Below are positions 1 through 7,422 of a DNA stretch of 64,000 nucleotides, piece by piece (position 1 is the stretch's first letter; every line of letters begins with the position of its first letter). The position numbers and the translations under genes are program-made. Source of the DNA: Agarivorans albus (GTDB taxonomy: Bacteria; Pseudomonadota; Gammaproteobacteria; Enterobacterales; Celerinatantimonadaceae); assembly GCF_019670105.1 (NCBI RefSeq), contig NZ_AP023032.1, positions 561,501-625,500 on the forward strand, given 5' to 3'. The notes below the pieces were generated by a model that saw nothing but the letters and a program-made list of their open reading frames with translations, searched no databases and was not told the origin of the DNA.

Positions 1-133
1 AGTGGTTTATGAATTTTTTAATGATCCAATGACTCAACTTTCCTGCTTCAGCTTGAGCAAGCTTACCCACTAAACGGGATAAACCGTGTTGAGGGAAGCA
101 GTACTGGGCGGCAACTTTAATTTTGTCTAACAC
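1..133 (-). CDS. psd: Phosphatidylserine decarboxylase, N-terminal part (cut by window edge)
   Basis: Reading the minus strand from a GTG at 133 gives about 44 residues beginning [20 protein letters not shown]. This resembles the start of bacterial Psd, the inner-membrane pyruvoyl enzyme that makes phosphatidylethanolamine from phosphatidylserine. The catalytic C-terminus lies outside the window. It sits 28 bp downstream of rsgA on the same strand, the usual rsgA-psd order in gammaproteobacteria, which supports the call. The start is GTG because no ATG is available nearby; a weak GAGAA lies upstream. Confidence 0.8.
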   Translation of the reverse strand, partial: MLDKIKVAAQYCFPQHGLSRLVGKLAQAEAGKLSHWIIKKFINH

Positions 134-161
134 GCTAGGTTCTCGTTGTTTATTGGTTTAA

Positions 162-1202
162 TTATTTCTTTCCGGGAATAACCCGAGAAGGTTTGTTATT
201 TTCCATCGTTTCGAGAATACGCTGGTAGCTGTCGAAACGCTGTTGCAAAATTTTGCCTGAGTCTATCGCTTCTTGCATCGCACAACCAGGGTCTCCTTGG
301 TGCTTGCAATCACGAAAACGGCATTGATTTAACCAAGGGCGAAATTCGATAAAGCCCCAAGCTACTCGGTCTTTTTCAAGATGCCAAAGTTGAAATTCAC
401 GTACTCCGGGGGAGTCGATTAAGCGGCCGCCACATACTAAGTGATACAAACGAGCGGTAGTGGTAGTGTGCTGGCCTAGGCCAGATACTTCAGATACTTC
501 TTTGGTATCGATGCTTTGCTCTGGCAGAAGACTATTTACCAGCGAGCTTTTGCCTACGCCTGATTGGCCAACAAAAATACTGGTTTTATTGCTTAATTGT
601 TGGCTTAAATCATCAAGCCCTTCAGCTTGTTTGGTGCTAGCGTAAATAACTTTGTAGCCAAGCTGCTGGTAATTTTTGAGTTGCTCTTCAATTATTTTGC
701 GTTGCTCGGCATCAAGCAGATCAACTTTGTTCAGCAGGATAATGGGTTCAAGATCTACATCTTCAACGGCAACTAGGTAGCGATCTACAATGCTGGTGGA
801 GAATTCGGGTAATACTGCAGAAACTATCACTACTTGGTCGATGTTGGCGGCAATGGCTTTAATACCGTCGTAAAAATCAGGGCGGGTAAGCACAGAACGG
901 CGTTCGTGGCAGGCTTCAATAACCCCTCGAATACCGGACTGTTCTTCGTTGCCGGCTCGCCATACAACTTCATCTCCAGTGACTAAAGAGCCTACTGAAC
1001 GGCGCATATTACAACGGAATATTTCTCCATTGTTAGCTTCCACATCGGCATGTTGGCCGAAGCGGCTAATGATAGTTCCCTCTTGTTGAGGACCTAATTG
1101 GTCATCTAACCATTGGTGGCTATCTTGTTTTTTTAAGCGCTTTTCTTGGTTGCTGCGCACACGGCGAAGCTGACCTTGGCTCAGTTTCTTTCTCTTTGTC
1201 AC
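162..1202 (-). CDS. rsgA: Ribosome small subunit-dependent GTPase A
   Basis: RsgA (YjeQ) is a GTPase that helps mature the 30S ribosomal subunit. The 346-residue protein shows the circularly permuted order typical of the family: G4 (NKVD, residues 158-161) comes before the P-loop (GQSGVGKSS, 212-220) and G3 (DSPG, 263-266). A basic N-terminal tail and an OB-fold region (about 40-100) precede the GTPase domain. The zinc knuckle has Cys294, Cys299, His301 and Cys307. The start is a GTG without a strong ribosome-binding site. The gene is divergent from orn, and psd follows it on the same strand, as in Escherichia coli. Confidence 0.96.
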   Translation of the reverse strand: MTKRKKLSQGQLRRVRSNQEKRLKKQDSHQWLDDQLGPQQEGTIISRFGQHADVEANNGEIFRCNMRRSVGSLVTGDEVVWRAGNEEQSGIRGVIEACHERRSVLTRPDFYDGIKAIAANIDQVVIVSAVLPEFSTSIVDRYLVAVEDVDLEPIILLNKVDLLDAEQRKIIEEQLKNYQQLGYKVIYASTKQAEGLDDLSQQLSNKTSIFVGQSGVGKSSLVNSLLPEQSIDTKEVSEVSGLGQHTTTTARLYHLVCGGRLIDSPGVREFQLWHLEKDRVAWGFIEFRPWLNQCRFRDCKHQGDPGCAMQEAIDSGKILQQRFDSYQRILETMENNKPSRVIPGKK

Positions 1203-1295
1203 GAAAACTGCTATTCAAGTAAGTGTAATAAATCGCTATGATACCGCTTATCAAAGATTTGCGGAAAATATTTCCGAAATATAAATAGGGTCAAC

Positions 1296-1850
1296 ATGAC
1301 TGTTAGTGAACAGAACTTAGTTTGGGTTGATATGGAGATGACAGGTCTCGAACCCATGACTGATCGCGTTTTAGAGATCGCGACGATTATTACCGACGCT
1401 CAATTAAACATTCTTGCAGAAGGGCCGGTGATTGCTGTTCACCAATCTGACGAAGTTTTAGCGGGCATGGATGAGTGGTGTACCAACACTCATACTGGAT
1501 CTGGTTTGGTTGCTAGAGTTCGTGCCAGCAGTGTTGATGAGAAGCAAGCTGCCCAGCAAACTATCGATTTTATCAAGCAATGGGTGCCTAAGGGCGTATC
1601 TCCGATGTGTGGCAATAGCATTGGTCAAGATCGTCGCTTTATGCACCAGTACCTTCCTGAGCTTGAGCAGTTCTTTCATTACCGAAATATAGATGTAAGT
1701 ACGGTAAAAGAATTGGCTCGCCGTTGGCAGCCAGAAATTTTAGATGGCTTTACTAAAAGCGGTACTCATCTAGCTTTGGATGATATTCGCGAATCAATAG
1801 CAGAAATGCAGCATTATCAAAAAACCTTCTTTAAACTGGGCGAAAACTAA
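1296..1850 (+). CDS. orn: Oligoribonuclease
   Basis: Orn is a 3'-5' exoribonuclease that degrades di- and short oligonucleotides to mononucleotides, including the pGpG left by cyclic-di-GMP turnover. The 184-residue length matches the family. The DEDDh motif I is visible as [11 protein letters not shown] near the N-terminus, and the closing His/Asp region as [12 protein letters not shown]. It is divergent from rsgA across 93 bp and lies just upstream of the tRNA-Gly array; the same neighbourhood occurs in E. coli. Confidence 0.97.
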   Translation: MTVSEQNLVWVDMEMTGLEPMTDRVLEIATIITDAQLNILAEGPVIAVHQSDEVLAGMDEWCTNTHTGSGLVARVRASSVDEKQAAQQTIDFIKQWVPKGVSPMCGNSIGQDRRFMHQYLPELEQFFHYRNIDVSTVKELARRWQPEILDGFTKSGTHLALDDIRESIAEMQHYQKTFFKLGEN

Positions 1851-1890
1851 ACAAACAGTTTAAGAGCTGTAATTTTTTCTTTTGCAGCTC

Positions 1891-1918
1891 TTGCAAAGGC
1901 AAAATTTCCTCGTATAAT
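1891..1918 (+). promoter_or_regulatory. Probable sigma-70 promoter of the tRNA-Gly array
   Basis: A TTGCAA -35 box (1891-1896) and a perfect TATAAT -10 box (1913-1918) are separated by 16 bp. They lie downstream of the orn stop codon and upstream of all tRNA-Gly copies, on the same strand. A GC-richer stretch follows, as is common at stable-RNA promoters. Confidence 0.7.
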
Positions 1919-1992
1919 TCGCAGCCCTAAACAACGTGAAGGCATGGCCTTAGACAGTTTAGGCTGTCACTTTGATTAGTGATAAAAATTAA

Positions 1993-2050
1993 GCGGCACT
2001 AGCTCAGTGTGGTAACAAAGAGTAGCGCAACCTTTGGTTAGGCTCTCAAC
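1993..2050 (+). pseudogene. Decayed tRNA-Gly copy (relic 1)
   Basis: This stretch starts with the first 15 bases of the neighbouring tRNA-Gly genes (GCGGCACTAGCTCAG) and is preceded by the same flank (TAGTGATAAAAATTA). It carries an inserted, altered D-loop and a scrambled anticodon arm, and it has no T arm, 3' acceptor strand or CCA. It is therefore a non-functional remnant of a fourth tRNA-Gly copy rather than a working gene. Confidence 0.65.
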
Positions 2051-2074
2051 GCACTAAATAGTGATAAAGATTAA

Positions 2075-2150
2075 GCGGCACTAGCTCAGTTGGTAGAGCG
2101 CAACCTTGCCAAGGTTGAGGTCATCGGTTCGAACCCGATGTGCCGCTCCA
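2075..2150 (+). tRNA. tRNA-Gly (GCC), copy 1
   Basis: This is a 76-base cloverleaf with acceptor strand GCGGCAC paired to GTGCCGC, a D arm, an anticodon stem CAACC/GGTTG with anticodon GCC at 2108-2110, a T arm TCGGTTCGAACCCGA and an encoded CCA (2148-2150). It is the first intact copy of a tandem array with a unit of about 167 bp. All three copies appear identical. In E. coli the glyVXY cluster sits at the same place next to orn. Confidence 0.97.
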
Positions 2151-2188
2151 AATTAAAACTTTAACTAATACCAAGTAGTTGAAGTTGA

Positions 2189-2221
2189 GCAGCACTAGCT
2201 CAGCGTGGAAGAACACAGCGC
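2189..2221 (+). pseudogene. Partial tRNA-Gly 5' fragment (relic 2)
   Basis: The spacer between tRNA-Gly copies 1 and 2 contains GCAGCACTAGCTCAGCGTGG. It matches the tRNA 5' acceptor strand and D stem with one substitution, then loses similarity after the D-loop. No anticodon arm, T arm or 3' half is present. It is best read as a truncated copy left by unequal recombination or replication slippage. Confidence 0.6.
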
Positions 2222-2241
2222 TAGATAGTGATAAAAATTAA

Positions 2242-2317
2242 GCGGCACTAGCTCAGTTGGTAGAGCGCAACCTTGCCAAGGTTGAGGTCATCGGTTCGAA
2301 CCCGATGTGCCGCTCCA
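2242..2317 (+). tRNA. tRNA-Gly (GCC), copy 2
   Basis: This is a second, apparently identical 76-base tRNA-Gly with anticodon GCC and encoded CCA, 167 bp downstream of copy 1. It is preceded by the repeated flank TAGTGATAAAAATTAA, showing that the whole unit and not only the tRNA was duplicated. Confidence 0.97.
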
Positions 2318-2356
2318 AATTTAAAATTTTAACTAGTACCAAGTAGTTGAAGTTGA

Positions 2357-2386
2357 GCAGCACTAGCTCAGCGTGGAAGAACACCG
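2357..2386 (+). pseudogene. Partial tRNA-Gly 5' fragment (relic 3)
   Basis: This repeats relic 2 in the spacer between copies 2 and 3: GCAGCACTAGCTCAGCGTGG followed by a diverging tail. Its presence in both spacers shows that the fragment already existed in the unit that was tandemly duplicated. Confidence 0.6.
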
Positions 2387-2409
2387 CACTCAATAGTGAT
2401 AAAAATTAA

Positions 2410-2485
2410 GCGGCACTAGCTCAGTTGGTAGAGCGCAACCTTGCCAAGGTTGAGGTCATCGGTTCGAACCCGATGTGCCGCTCCA
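2410..2485 (+). tRNA. tRNA-Gly (GCC), copy 3
   Basis: This is the third identical 76-base tRNA-Gly with anticodon GCC and CCA end, 168 bp downstream of copy 2. It is the last in the array and is followed within a few bases by an intrinsic terminator. Confidence 0.97.
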
Positions 2486-2489
2486 AATT

Positions 2490-2522
2490 AAAGCCCTGCA
2501 TCATTGATGCGGGGCTTTTTTT
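2490..2522 (+). terminator. Intrinsic terminator of the tRNA-Gly array
   Basis: A GC-rich hairpin (AAGCCCTGCATCA against TGATGCGGGGCTT, one G-T wobble) is followed by a run of Ts. It starts five bases after the CCA of the last tRNA-Gly. Confidence 0.9.
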
Positions 2523-2573
2523 TGCCTGCTGTTTTATGGTCAATTAAATACTCAAGCCGTTGTTGGTGGGTTA

Positions 2574-2735
2574 ATACCAATCGTACTAAGTAACGGTTCA
2601 TTCTATCTGGTTAAAATGCTCGACCACTGCGTTAGAATTTTTGATTGTAGAATAACTGCTTATCGAAAATTTCTGCCTTATTCTCGAGTATTTTTCCTGG
2701 GTTATTTCTGATCACTTACTTAGTGTGATTGGTAT
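2574..2735. mobile_element. MITE-like element with 20-bp terminal inverted repeats
   Basis: The left end ATACCAATCGTACTAAGTAA (2574-2593) is the near-perfect reverse complement of the right end (2716-2735), with two mismatches in 20. The 162-bp body is AT-rich and has no open reading frame of note. Size, terminal repeats and lack of coding fit a miniature inverted-repeat transposable element mobilised in trans. No transposase lies in the window, and I see no second copy here. Confidence 0.65.
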
Positions 2736-2782
2736 AAGCTTGTGTTTAACATAAGCATTTTGTTGACCGTAAAGGGTGGGTG

Positions 2783-3502
2783 ATGAATCAAGTCGAACAA
2801 GTTCAAAAAGCTTTACGCGAATATGCTGAGCCAGAGAAAGCGGCTTACTTGCCAAAGTTTTTTCAAGCATTGCCAGGTGGTTATGGCGAAGGTGATCAGT
2901 TTTTAGGTGTTCGTGTGCCTAATACCAGAAGGGTTGCCAAAGCCTATCCTTTACCTCTAGAGGAGCTCACAGACTTAATCTCTTCTGCCTTTCATGAGGA
3001 GCGCTTTTTTGCCTTGGTAGTCATGTGTCAACATTATCAAAAAGCGAAAAATCATCAGCAACAACAAGCGGTGTTGGCGTTTTACCAGCGCTACATAAAG
3101 TATGTGAATAATTGGGATTTGGTTGACTGCTCTGCGCCTAAAATTGTTGGCCCTTATATCTGGCAGCATCAAGATTGGGAGCTGCTTGAGCAATTCGCTA
3201 GCAGCAGTAGTATGTGGCAGCAACGTATTGCTATGGTGAGTTGCTTTTACTATATACGCCAAAATGATGTTGATTTAACAATTACGCTAGCAAAGCGTTT
3301 TCATACCCATGCTCACCCCTTAATGCACAAAGCGGTGGGCTGGATGCTGAGAGAGCTGGCCAAGCGAGATAAGCCAGCGGTAGAGGCATTTTTGCAACAG
3401 CACCTTAGCGAACTGCCCAGAGAGCTGCTTCGCTATAGCATTGAGCATTTTGACGAACCGCTTCGCCAATCTTATTTAAGCGGCTCTATTCTCGAATCTT
3501 AA
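2783..3502 (+). CDS. DNA alkylation repair protein (AlkD-like HEAT-repeat family)
   Basis: AlkD-family proteins are HEAT-repeat DNA glycosylases that excise bulky or positively charged alkylated bases. This 239-residue protein has the family's all-helical character and the signature NNWDLVDCSAPKIVG. A later segment (HKAVGWMLRELAKRD) is also typical. I chose the ATG at 2783 because AAAGGG at 2771-2776 is better spaced for it than for the GTG at 2780. The gene lies just after the MITE-like element and ends directly against the convergent ppgK-like gene, with no base between the stop codons. Confidence 0.85.
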   Translation: MNQVEQVQKALREYAEPEKAAYLPKFFQALPGGYGEGDQFLGVRVPNTRRVAKAYPLPLEELTDLISSAFHEERFFALVVMCQHYQKAKNHQQQQAVLAFYQRYIKYVNNWDLVDCSAPKIVGPYIWQHQDWELLEQFASSSSMWQQRIAMVSCFYYIRQNDVDLTITLAKRFHTHAHPLMHKAVGWMLRELAKRDKPAVEAFLQQHLSELPRELLRYSIEHFDEPLRQSYLSGSILES

Positions 3503-4240
3503 TTAGCTTTGATGCTGGGCGTACATGGCTGCGCCAACAATGCCAGCCTGGTTTAAGCCCTGTGCTGGCAAAGCTTCAGCTTTTAAATTGAGCTGCGCTT
3601 GGTACTTTTCGAATTTTTTACTGGCACCGCCACCAATAATGAAGCAATCGGGCGACATTAAAAACTCGAGGCGCTGTAAGTAAAGGTTGAAGCGCTTGCC
3701 CCATTTCTTCCAGCTTAGCTCTTCTGCTTCGCGCACTCTGGCGCTGGCATAGTGCTCGGCTACTCGCCCTTCCAAAATAATATGGCCAAACTCGGTGTTG
3801 GGAAGCAATTCGCCATTTACAAACACTGCGCTACCTAAGCCGGTGCCAACGGTAATAATCACTACCACACCTTGGTGTTTGTGACCTGCGCCAAAGGCCA
3901 TTTCGGCCATACCGGCTGCATCGGCATCGTTCACTACATAACACGGGCAGTCGGTATATTCAGCGAATAGGGCTTCAACGTTGGTGCCAATCCAGCTTTT
4001 ATCAATATTAGAGGCGGTTTGGGCAACCCCGTGGTGAACCGTTGCAGGAAAGCCGCAACCAATAGGACCTTGCCAAGAGAAATGCTCAACCATCTGCTTT
4101 AAGCTTTGGGCTACTGCTTCGGGCGTGGCAGGTTGTGGGGTGGCAATACGGTGACGCTCGCTAATAAGCTCGCCAGTGGTAGAATCTACGATGGCTGCCT
4201 TTATGCCGGTGCCACCAATATCAACGCCAAGTAAGTGCAT
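3503..4240 (-). CDS. ppgK: ROK-family glucokinase, probably polyphosphate glucokinase
   Basis: The 245-residue protein begins MHLLGVDIGGTGIKAAIVDS, the phosphate-binding start of ROK sugar kinases. It contains a central GTGLGSAVFVNG loop and a GHIILEGR segment. Length and the LGVDIGGTGIKAA pattern match proteobacterial polyphosphate-dependent glucokinases, which phosphorylate glucose using polyphosphate or ATP. The phosphate donor cannot be decided from sequence alone. It is convergent with the AlkD-like gene and lies downstream of queG on the same strand. Confidence 0.75.
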   Translation of the reverse strand: MHLLGVDIGGTGIKAAIVDSTTGELISERHRIATPQPATPEAVAQSLKQMVEHFSWQGPIGCGFPATVHHGVAQTASNIDKSWIGTNVEALFAEYTDCPCYVVNDADAAGMAEMAFGAGHKHQGVVVIITVGTGLGSAVFVNGELLPNTEFGHIILEGRVAEHYASARVREAEELSWKKWGKRFNLYLQRLEFLMSPDCFIIGGGASKKFEKYQAQLNLKAEALPAQGLNQAGIVGAAMYAQHQS

Positions 4241-4299
4241 GAGCTGCTTCCATTTTATTTGTTCTTAAAAAGTGTAACAGAACTTATTCTACCGATGCA

Positions 4300-5433
4300 T
4301 TAAGCATCACGAGTTAATCCTTTTTCTATAATACGGATCAAACGGGCGGTTTTGCGAGAAGCTTTTGCCGCTTTATTCTGTTGTTGCTCTATCGCCCAAT
4401 TAACGTGGTGTTGGGCAACGGCTTCAAGCCCTTGCTTGGCGCTTAGCTCGTCAATAGCTTGTTGTGAATAGGCGGCGTTGCCTAAGGCAATCGCGATATT
4501 ACGTAGCCACTGTTGATAGCCGATCCGACGAATAGGCGAGCCTTCGGTTTTCTTTAAAAACTCTTCTTCGGTCCAGGCAAATAACGCTAACAGTGTTGGT
4601 TGATCCAGTTGTTCTCGGGCAGCAAAATCGGCTTCTTGAGTGAGCTGGGCGTAGCGATTCCAGGGGCAGGTAAGTTGGCAATCATCGCAGCCGTAGATGC
4701 GATTGCCCATTAGCGGTCGTAATTCTTCCTCAATGATCCCATCGTATTCAATGGTGAGATAAGAAATACAGCGACGTGCATCCACTTGGTAGGGCTCAAC
4801 AATGGCTTGCGTGGGACAAATGGTGATGCAGGCAACACAATCACCACATTGCTCGTCTACTGGTTGGTCTATGGGCAGGGGTAAATCAACAAATAACTCA
4901 CCTAAAAAAAACCACGAACCAGCATCTTGGTTGATGATTAAGCTGTGTTTACCAGTCCAACCTAAGCCTGCTTTAGTGGCCAGTTGGCGCTCCATTACCG
5001 GGGCTGAGTCGACAAATGGGCGCATATTTAGCTGCTGTTGGCAGTAATCATTAATCGATTTTCCCAGTTGGTTTAGCCGCTTGCGCATTAGCTTATGGTA
5101 GTCACGACCCAGCGCATAACGACTAATATATGCCTGATCGCTGGCGCTGAGGCTTTGGGCAAACTTAGCGTCCTCTGGTAGGTAATCCATGCGCACCGAA
5201 ATGATCCGTTGAGTGCCTTCATGCAGCTGCTCTGGATGTTTACGAAGCTCAAGGTTACGGGCTAAATAGTCCATTTCTCCGTGGTAGTTTTTTGCCAGCC
5301 ATTGCTCAACATCTTGATGATGTTGACTGAGATCCACATCTGTTATGCCGATCTGCTGAAAACCTAGCGATTTAGCGGTTAGCTTGATATGTTGAACCAG
5401 CTGTTTTAGGTCTATTTCGGATAGTAGGGACAT
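4300..5433 (-). CDS. queG: Epoxyqueuosine reductase
   Basis: QueG catalyses the last step of queuosine formation in tRNA wobble positions, using cobalamin and two 4Fe-4S clusters. The 377-residue protein shows the ferredoxin-like cysteine sets CGDCVACITICPTQAI and CDDCQLTCPWNRY, with DSAPVMERQLATKAGLGWTG upstream as expected. The reading frame stays open much further upstream, but homology begins at MSLLSEIDLKQLVQ, so I place the start at the ATG at 5433. That ATG overlaps the divergent nnr start by two bases. Confidence 0.95.
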   Translation of the reverse strand: MSLLSEIDLKQLVQHIKLTAKSLGFQQIGITDVDLSQHHQDVEQWLAKNYHGEMDYLARNLELRKHPEQLHEGTQRIISVRMDYLPEDAKFAQSLSASDQAYISRYALGRDYHKLMRKRLNQLGKSINDYCQQQLNMRPFVDSAPVMERQLATKAGLGWTGKHSLIINQDAGSWFFLGELFVDLPLPIDQPVDEQCGDCVACITICPTQAIVEPYQVDARRCISYLTIEYDGIIEEELRPLMGNRIYGCDDCQLTCPWNRYAQLTQEADFAAREQLDQPTLLALFAWTEEEFLKKTEGSPIRRIGYQQWLRNIAIALGNAAYSQQAIDELSAKQGLEAVAQHHVNWAIEQQQNKAAKASRKTARLIRIIEKGLTRDA

Positions 5434-6952
5434 GGCTCCAGAGCACCGATTGTTTTCGCACAGTTTACCACAGAGTTTATGGCGCGCCGAAGTAGTGAAA
5501 CGCCAAGAAGCAGTGCTGGCTGAGCAGCAAGGTATTAGCTTGTATTCTTTGATGGAACAGGCGGGTTTGGCTGCCTTTAAACTGATGCAATGCCAATGGC
5601 CCAATGCCAAGCGTATTTTGGTATTAGCGGGTGGTGGCAATAACGGCGGAGACGCCTTGGTGGTTGCGCGGTTGGCCAAGCAAGCTGGTAAAGAGGTAAA
5701 AGTGCTTGCCTTAGGTGATTTAGACCGAATGCCTAGTGATGCACAACAAGCCTTAGCTGCCTGGCAAGCCGAGGGCGGACAGCTTGATCTTAGCAAACAA
5801 TTTGATTGGCCTTGTGATGTGATTATTGATGGCGTGTTGGGCATTGGCTTAAACAGTGATGTGCGAGCGCCATTGCGATCTCTGTTTGCTCAAGTCAATC
5901 AAAGCGGCGTGCCAGTGCTTGCCTTAGATTTACCTTCAGGTTTATCTGCTGATACCGGAAAGCTGTTAGGCAGTGCGATAAAAGCTAGCGCTACGATTTG
6001 TTTTATCGCTGCCAAACAAGGCTTGTTTACCGGGCAAGCACCTGAATATGTTGGTAAATTGCTATTTGCCGGTTTGGGGCTAAGTGATTTGTTCGAGCAA
6101 CAAAATACTACTGAAGTTAGCCGTGTAGATTATGCTCAGTTACGCTCGATGCTTGCGCCTAGGGCAAAAATAGCTCACAAGGGTAGTTGTGGCCGAGTGA
6201 CTTTAGTGGGTGGGAATACTGGAATGGCTGGCGCTATTCGCATGGCTGCCGAAGCCTGTTTACGCACTGGTGCTGGCTTGGTTAATGTATTTACTCAGGC
6301 GCAAAATCAGTCGGTGGTGAGTAGCGGACGACCAGAGTTAATGGTTGCAGCAGTGACTAAGCATTCTCTGCAGCTGCTAGATAGGAGTTTAATCCAGGCT
6401 AGCTGTAAGGTGATAGGTCCCGGCTTGGGACAAGATGAGTGGGCGCAAGCGCTGTTTTCAGCTGTATTAAGTGAAGACAAAGCCTGCTTGGTCGATGCCG
6501 ATGCACTTAATCTGTTGGCTAAAGCACCGATGCAGCATGAGCAATGGGTACTAACTCCACATCCAGGTGAGGCAGCGCGTTTGTTGAATTGCTCTGTGGC
6601 AGAAGTAGAAAGTGATAGAATTGCCGCTGCTCAAAACATACAGCGCTGTTTTGGCGGTGTATGTGTATTAAAAGGTGCCGGCAGCGTTGTAGCTGGCGCG
6701 CAAGGACAAGTGAAGATTTGTACTGTAGGTAACCCCGGCATGGCTTCGGGCGGGATGGGAGATGTTTTGTCTGGTATAATCGGCGGCTTAATCGCCCAAT
6801 TTGCAGCCAAGCACTCATTGTTTGATATTGCCTGCCTTGGGGTGTGTATTCATGGTATGGCTGCAGATGAAGCTGCAGAACAGGGAGAAAGAGGCATGCT
6901 GGCCTCAGATCTAATGCCTTTTATAAGACAACTAGTGAATCCAAAATTGTAA
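5432..6952 (+). CDS. nnr: Bifunctional NAD(P)HX epimerase/dehydratase
   Basis: Nnr repairs hydrated NADH and NADPH. The N-terminal YjeF_N epimerase domain carries VLAGGGNNGGDALVVAR and DLPSGLSADTG. The C-terminal ADP-dependent dehydratase domain carries GSCGRVTLVGGNTGMAGA, TPHPGEAARLL and the catalytic NPGMASGGMGDVLSG. The 506-residue length is typical for the fused form. It heads a tightly packed operon: its TAA overlaps the tsaE ATG by one base. Its start codon shares two bases with the divergent queG start. Confidence 0.96.
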   Translation: MAPEHRLFSHSLPQSLWRAEVVKRQEAVLAEQQGISLYSLMEQAGLAAFKLMQCQWPNAKRILVLAGGGNNGGDALVVARLAKQAGKEVKVLALGDLDRMPSDAQQALAAWQAEGGQLDLSKQFDWPCDVIIDGVLGIGLNSDVRAPLRSLFAQVNQSGVPVLALDLPSGLSADTGKLLGSAIKASATICFIAAKQGLFTGQAPEYVGKLLFAGLGLSDLFEQQNTTEVSRVDYAQLRSMLAPRAKIAHKGSCGRVTLVGGNTGMAGAIRMAAEACLRTGAGLVNVFTQAQNQSVVSSGRPELMVAAVTKHSLQLLDRSLIQASCKVIGPGLGQDEWAQALFSAVLSEDKACLVDADALNLLAKAPMQHEQWVLTPHPGEAARLLNCSVAEVESDRIAAAQNIQRCFGGVCVLKGAGSVVAGAQGQVKICTVGNPGMASGGMGDVLSGIIGGLIAQFAAKHSLFDIACLGVCIHGMAADEAAEQGERGMLASDLMPFIRQLVNPKL

Positions 6953-7422
6953 TGAAAACGTGGCATATTGAATTAGCTGACGCAGAACAAACCGTAGCTT
7001 TAGGCGCATTATTAGCTAAGGCTTGTCGGCAGGCATCAGTTATATATTTAGAAGGTGATTTAGGCGCTGGGAAAACCACTTTAACCCGTGGCTTTATTCA
7101 AGGTAAAGGCCACACTGGTAAGGTAAAAAGCCCAACCTACACCTTGGTTGAACCTTATGAATTAGGTGAGTGGCGAGTCAATCATTTTGATTTGTACCGT
7201 TTGGCCGACCCTGAAGAGCTAGAATTTATTGGTATTCGCGATTACTTTGCCGACGATTGTTTGTGTTTGGTGGAGTGGCCTGAAAAGGGGCTGGGCTTTT
7301 TACCAGCAGCAGACTTGTTGGTTGAGCTAGCTTATCGAGGCGAGCAGCGCAGTGCTCAAGTGAAAGCATTGAGCGAGCAAGGACAAAAAGTAGTGGAGTG
7401 GTTGAGTCAACATGCAGGGTAG
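6952..7422 (+). CDS. tsaE: tRNA threonylcarbamoyladenosine biosynthesis ATPase TsaE
   Basis: TsaE is the ATPase partner of TsaB and TsaD in making N6-threonylcarbamoyladenosine at position 37 of ANN-decoding tRNAs. The 156-residue protein has the P-loop LEGDLGAGKTTLTRG, the KSPTYTLVEPY segment and the HFDLYRL and LVEWPEKG motifs of the family. The start ATG overlaps the nnr stop (TAATG), indicating translational coupling. The 3' end overlaps amiB by 11 bp. Confidence 0.96.
   Translation: MKTWHIELADAEQTVALGALLAKACRQASVIYLEGDLGAGKTTLTRGFIQGKGHTGKVKSPTYTLVEPYELGEWRVNHFDLYRLADPEELEFIGIRDYFADDCLCLVEWPEKGLGFLPAADLLVELAYRGEQRSAQVKALSEQGQKVVEWLSQHAG

Noticed and set aside
5434-5844. Long open extension of the queG frame upstream, antisense to nnr
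   Set aside because: The added 137 residues are Cys/Ser/Ala-rich shadow sequence of nnr with no family resemblance; QueG homology starts at the ATG at 5433.
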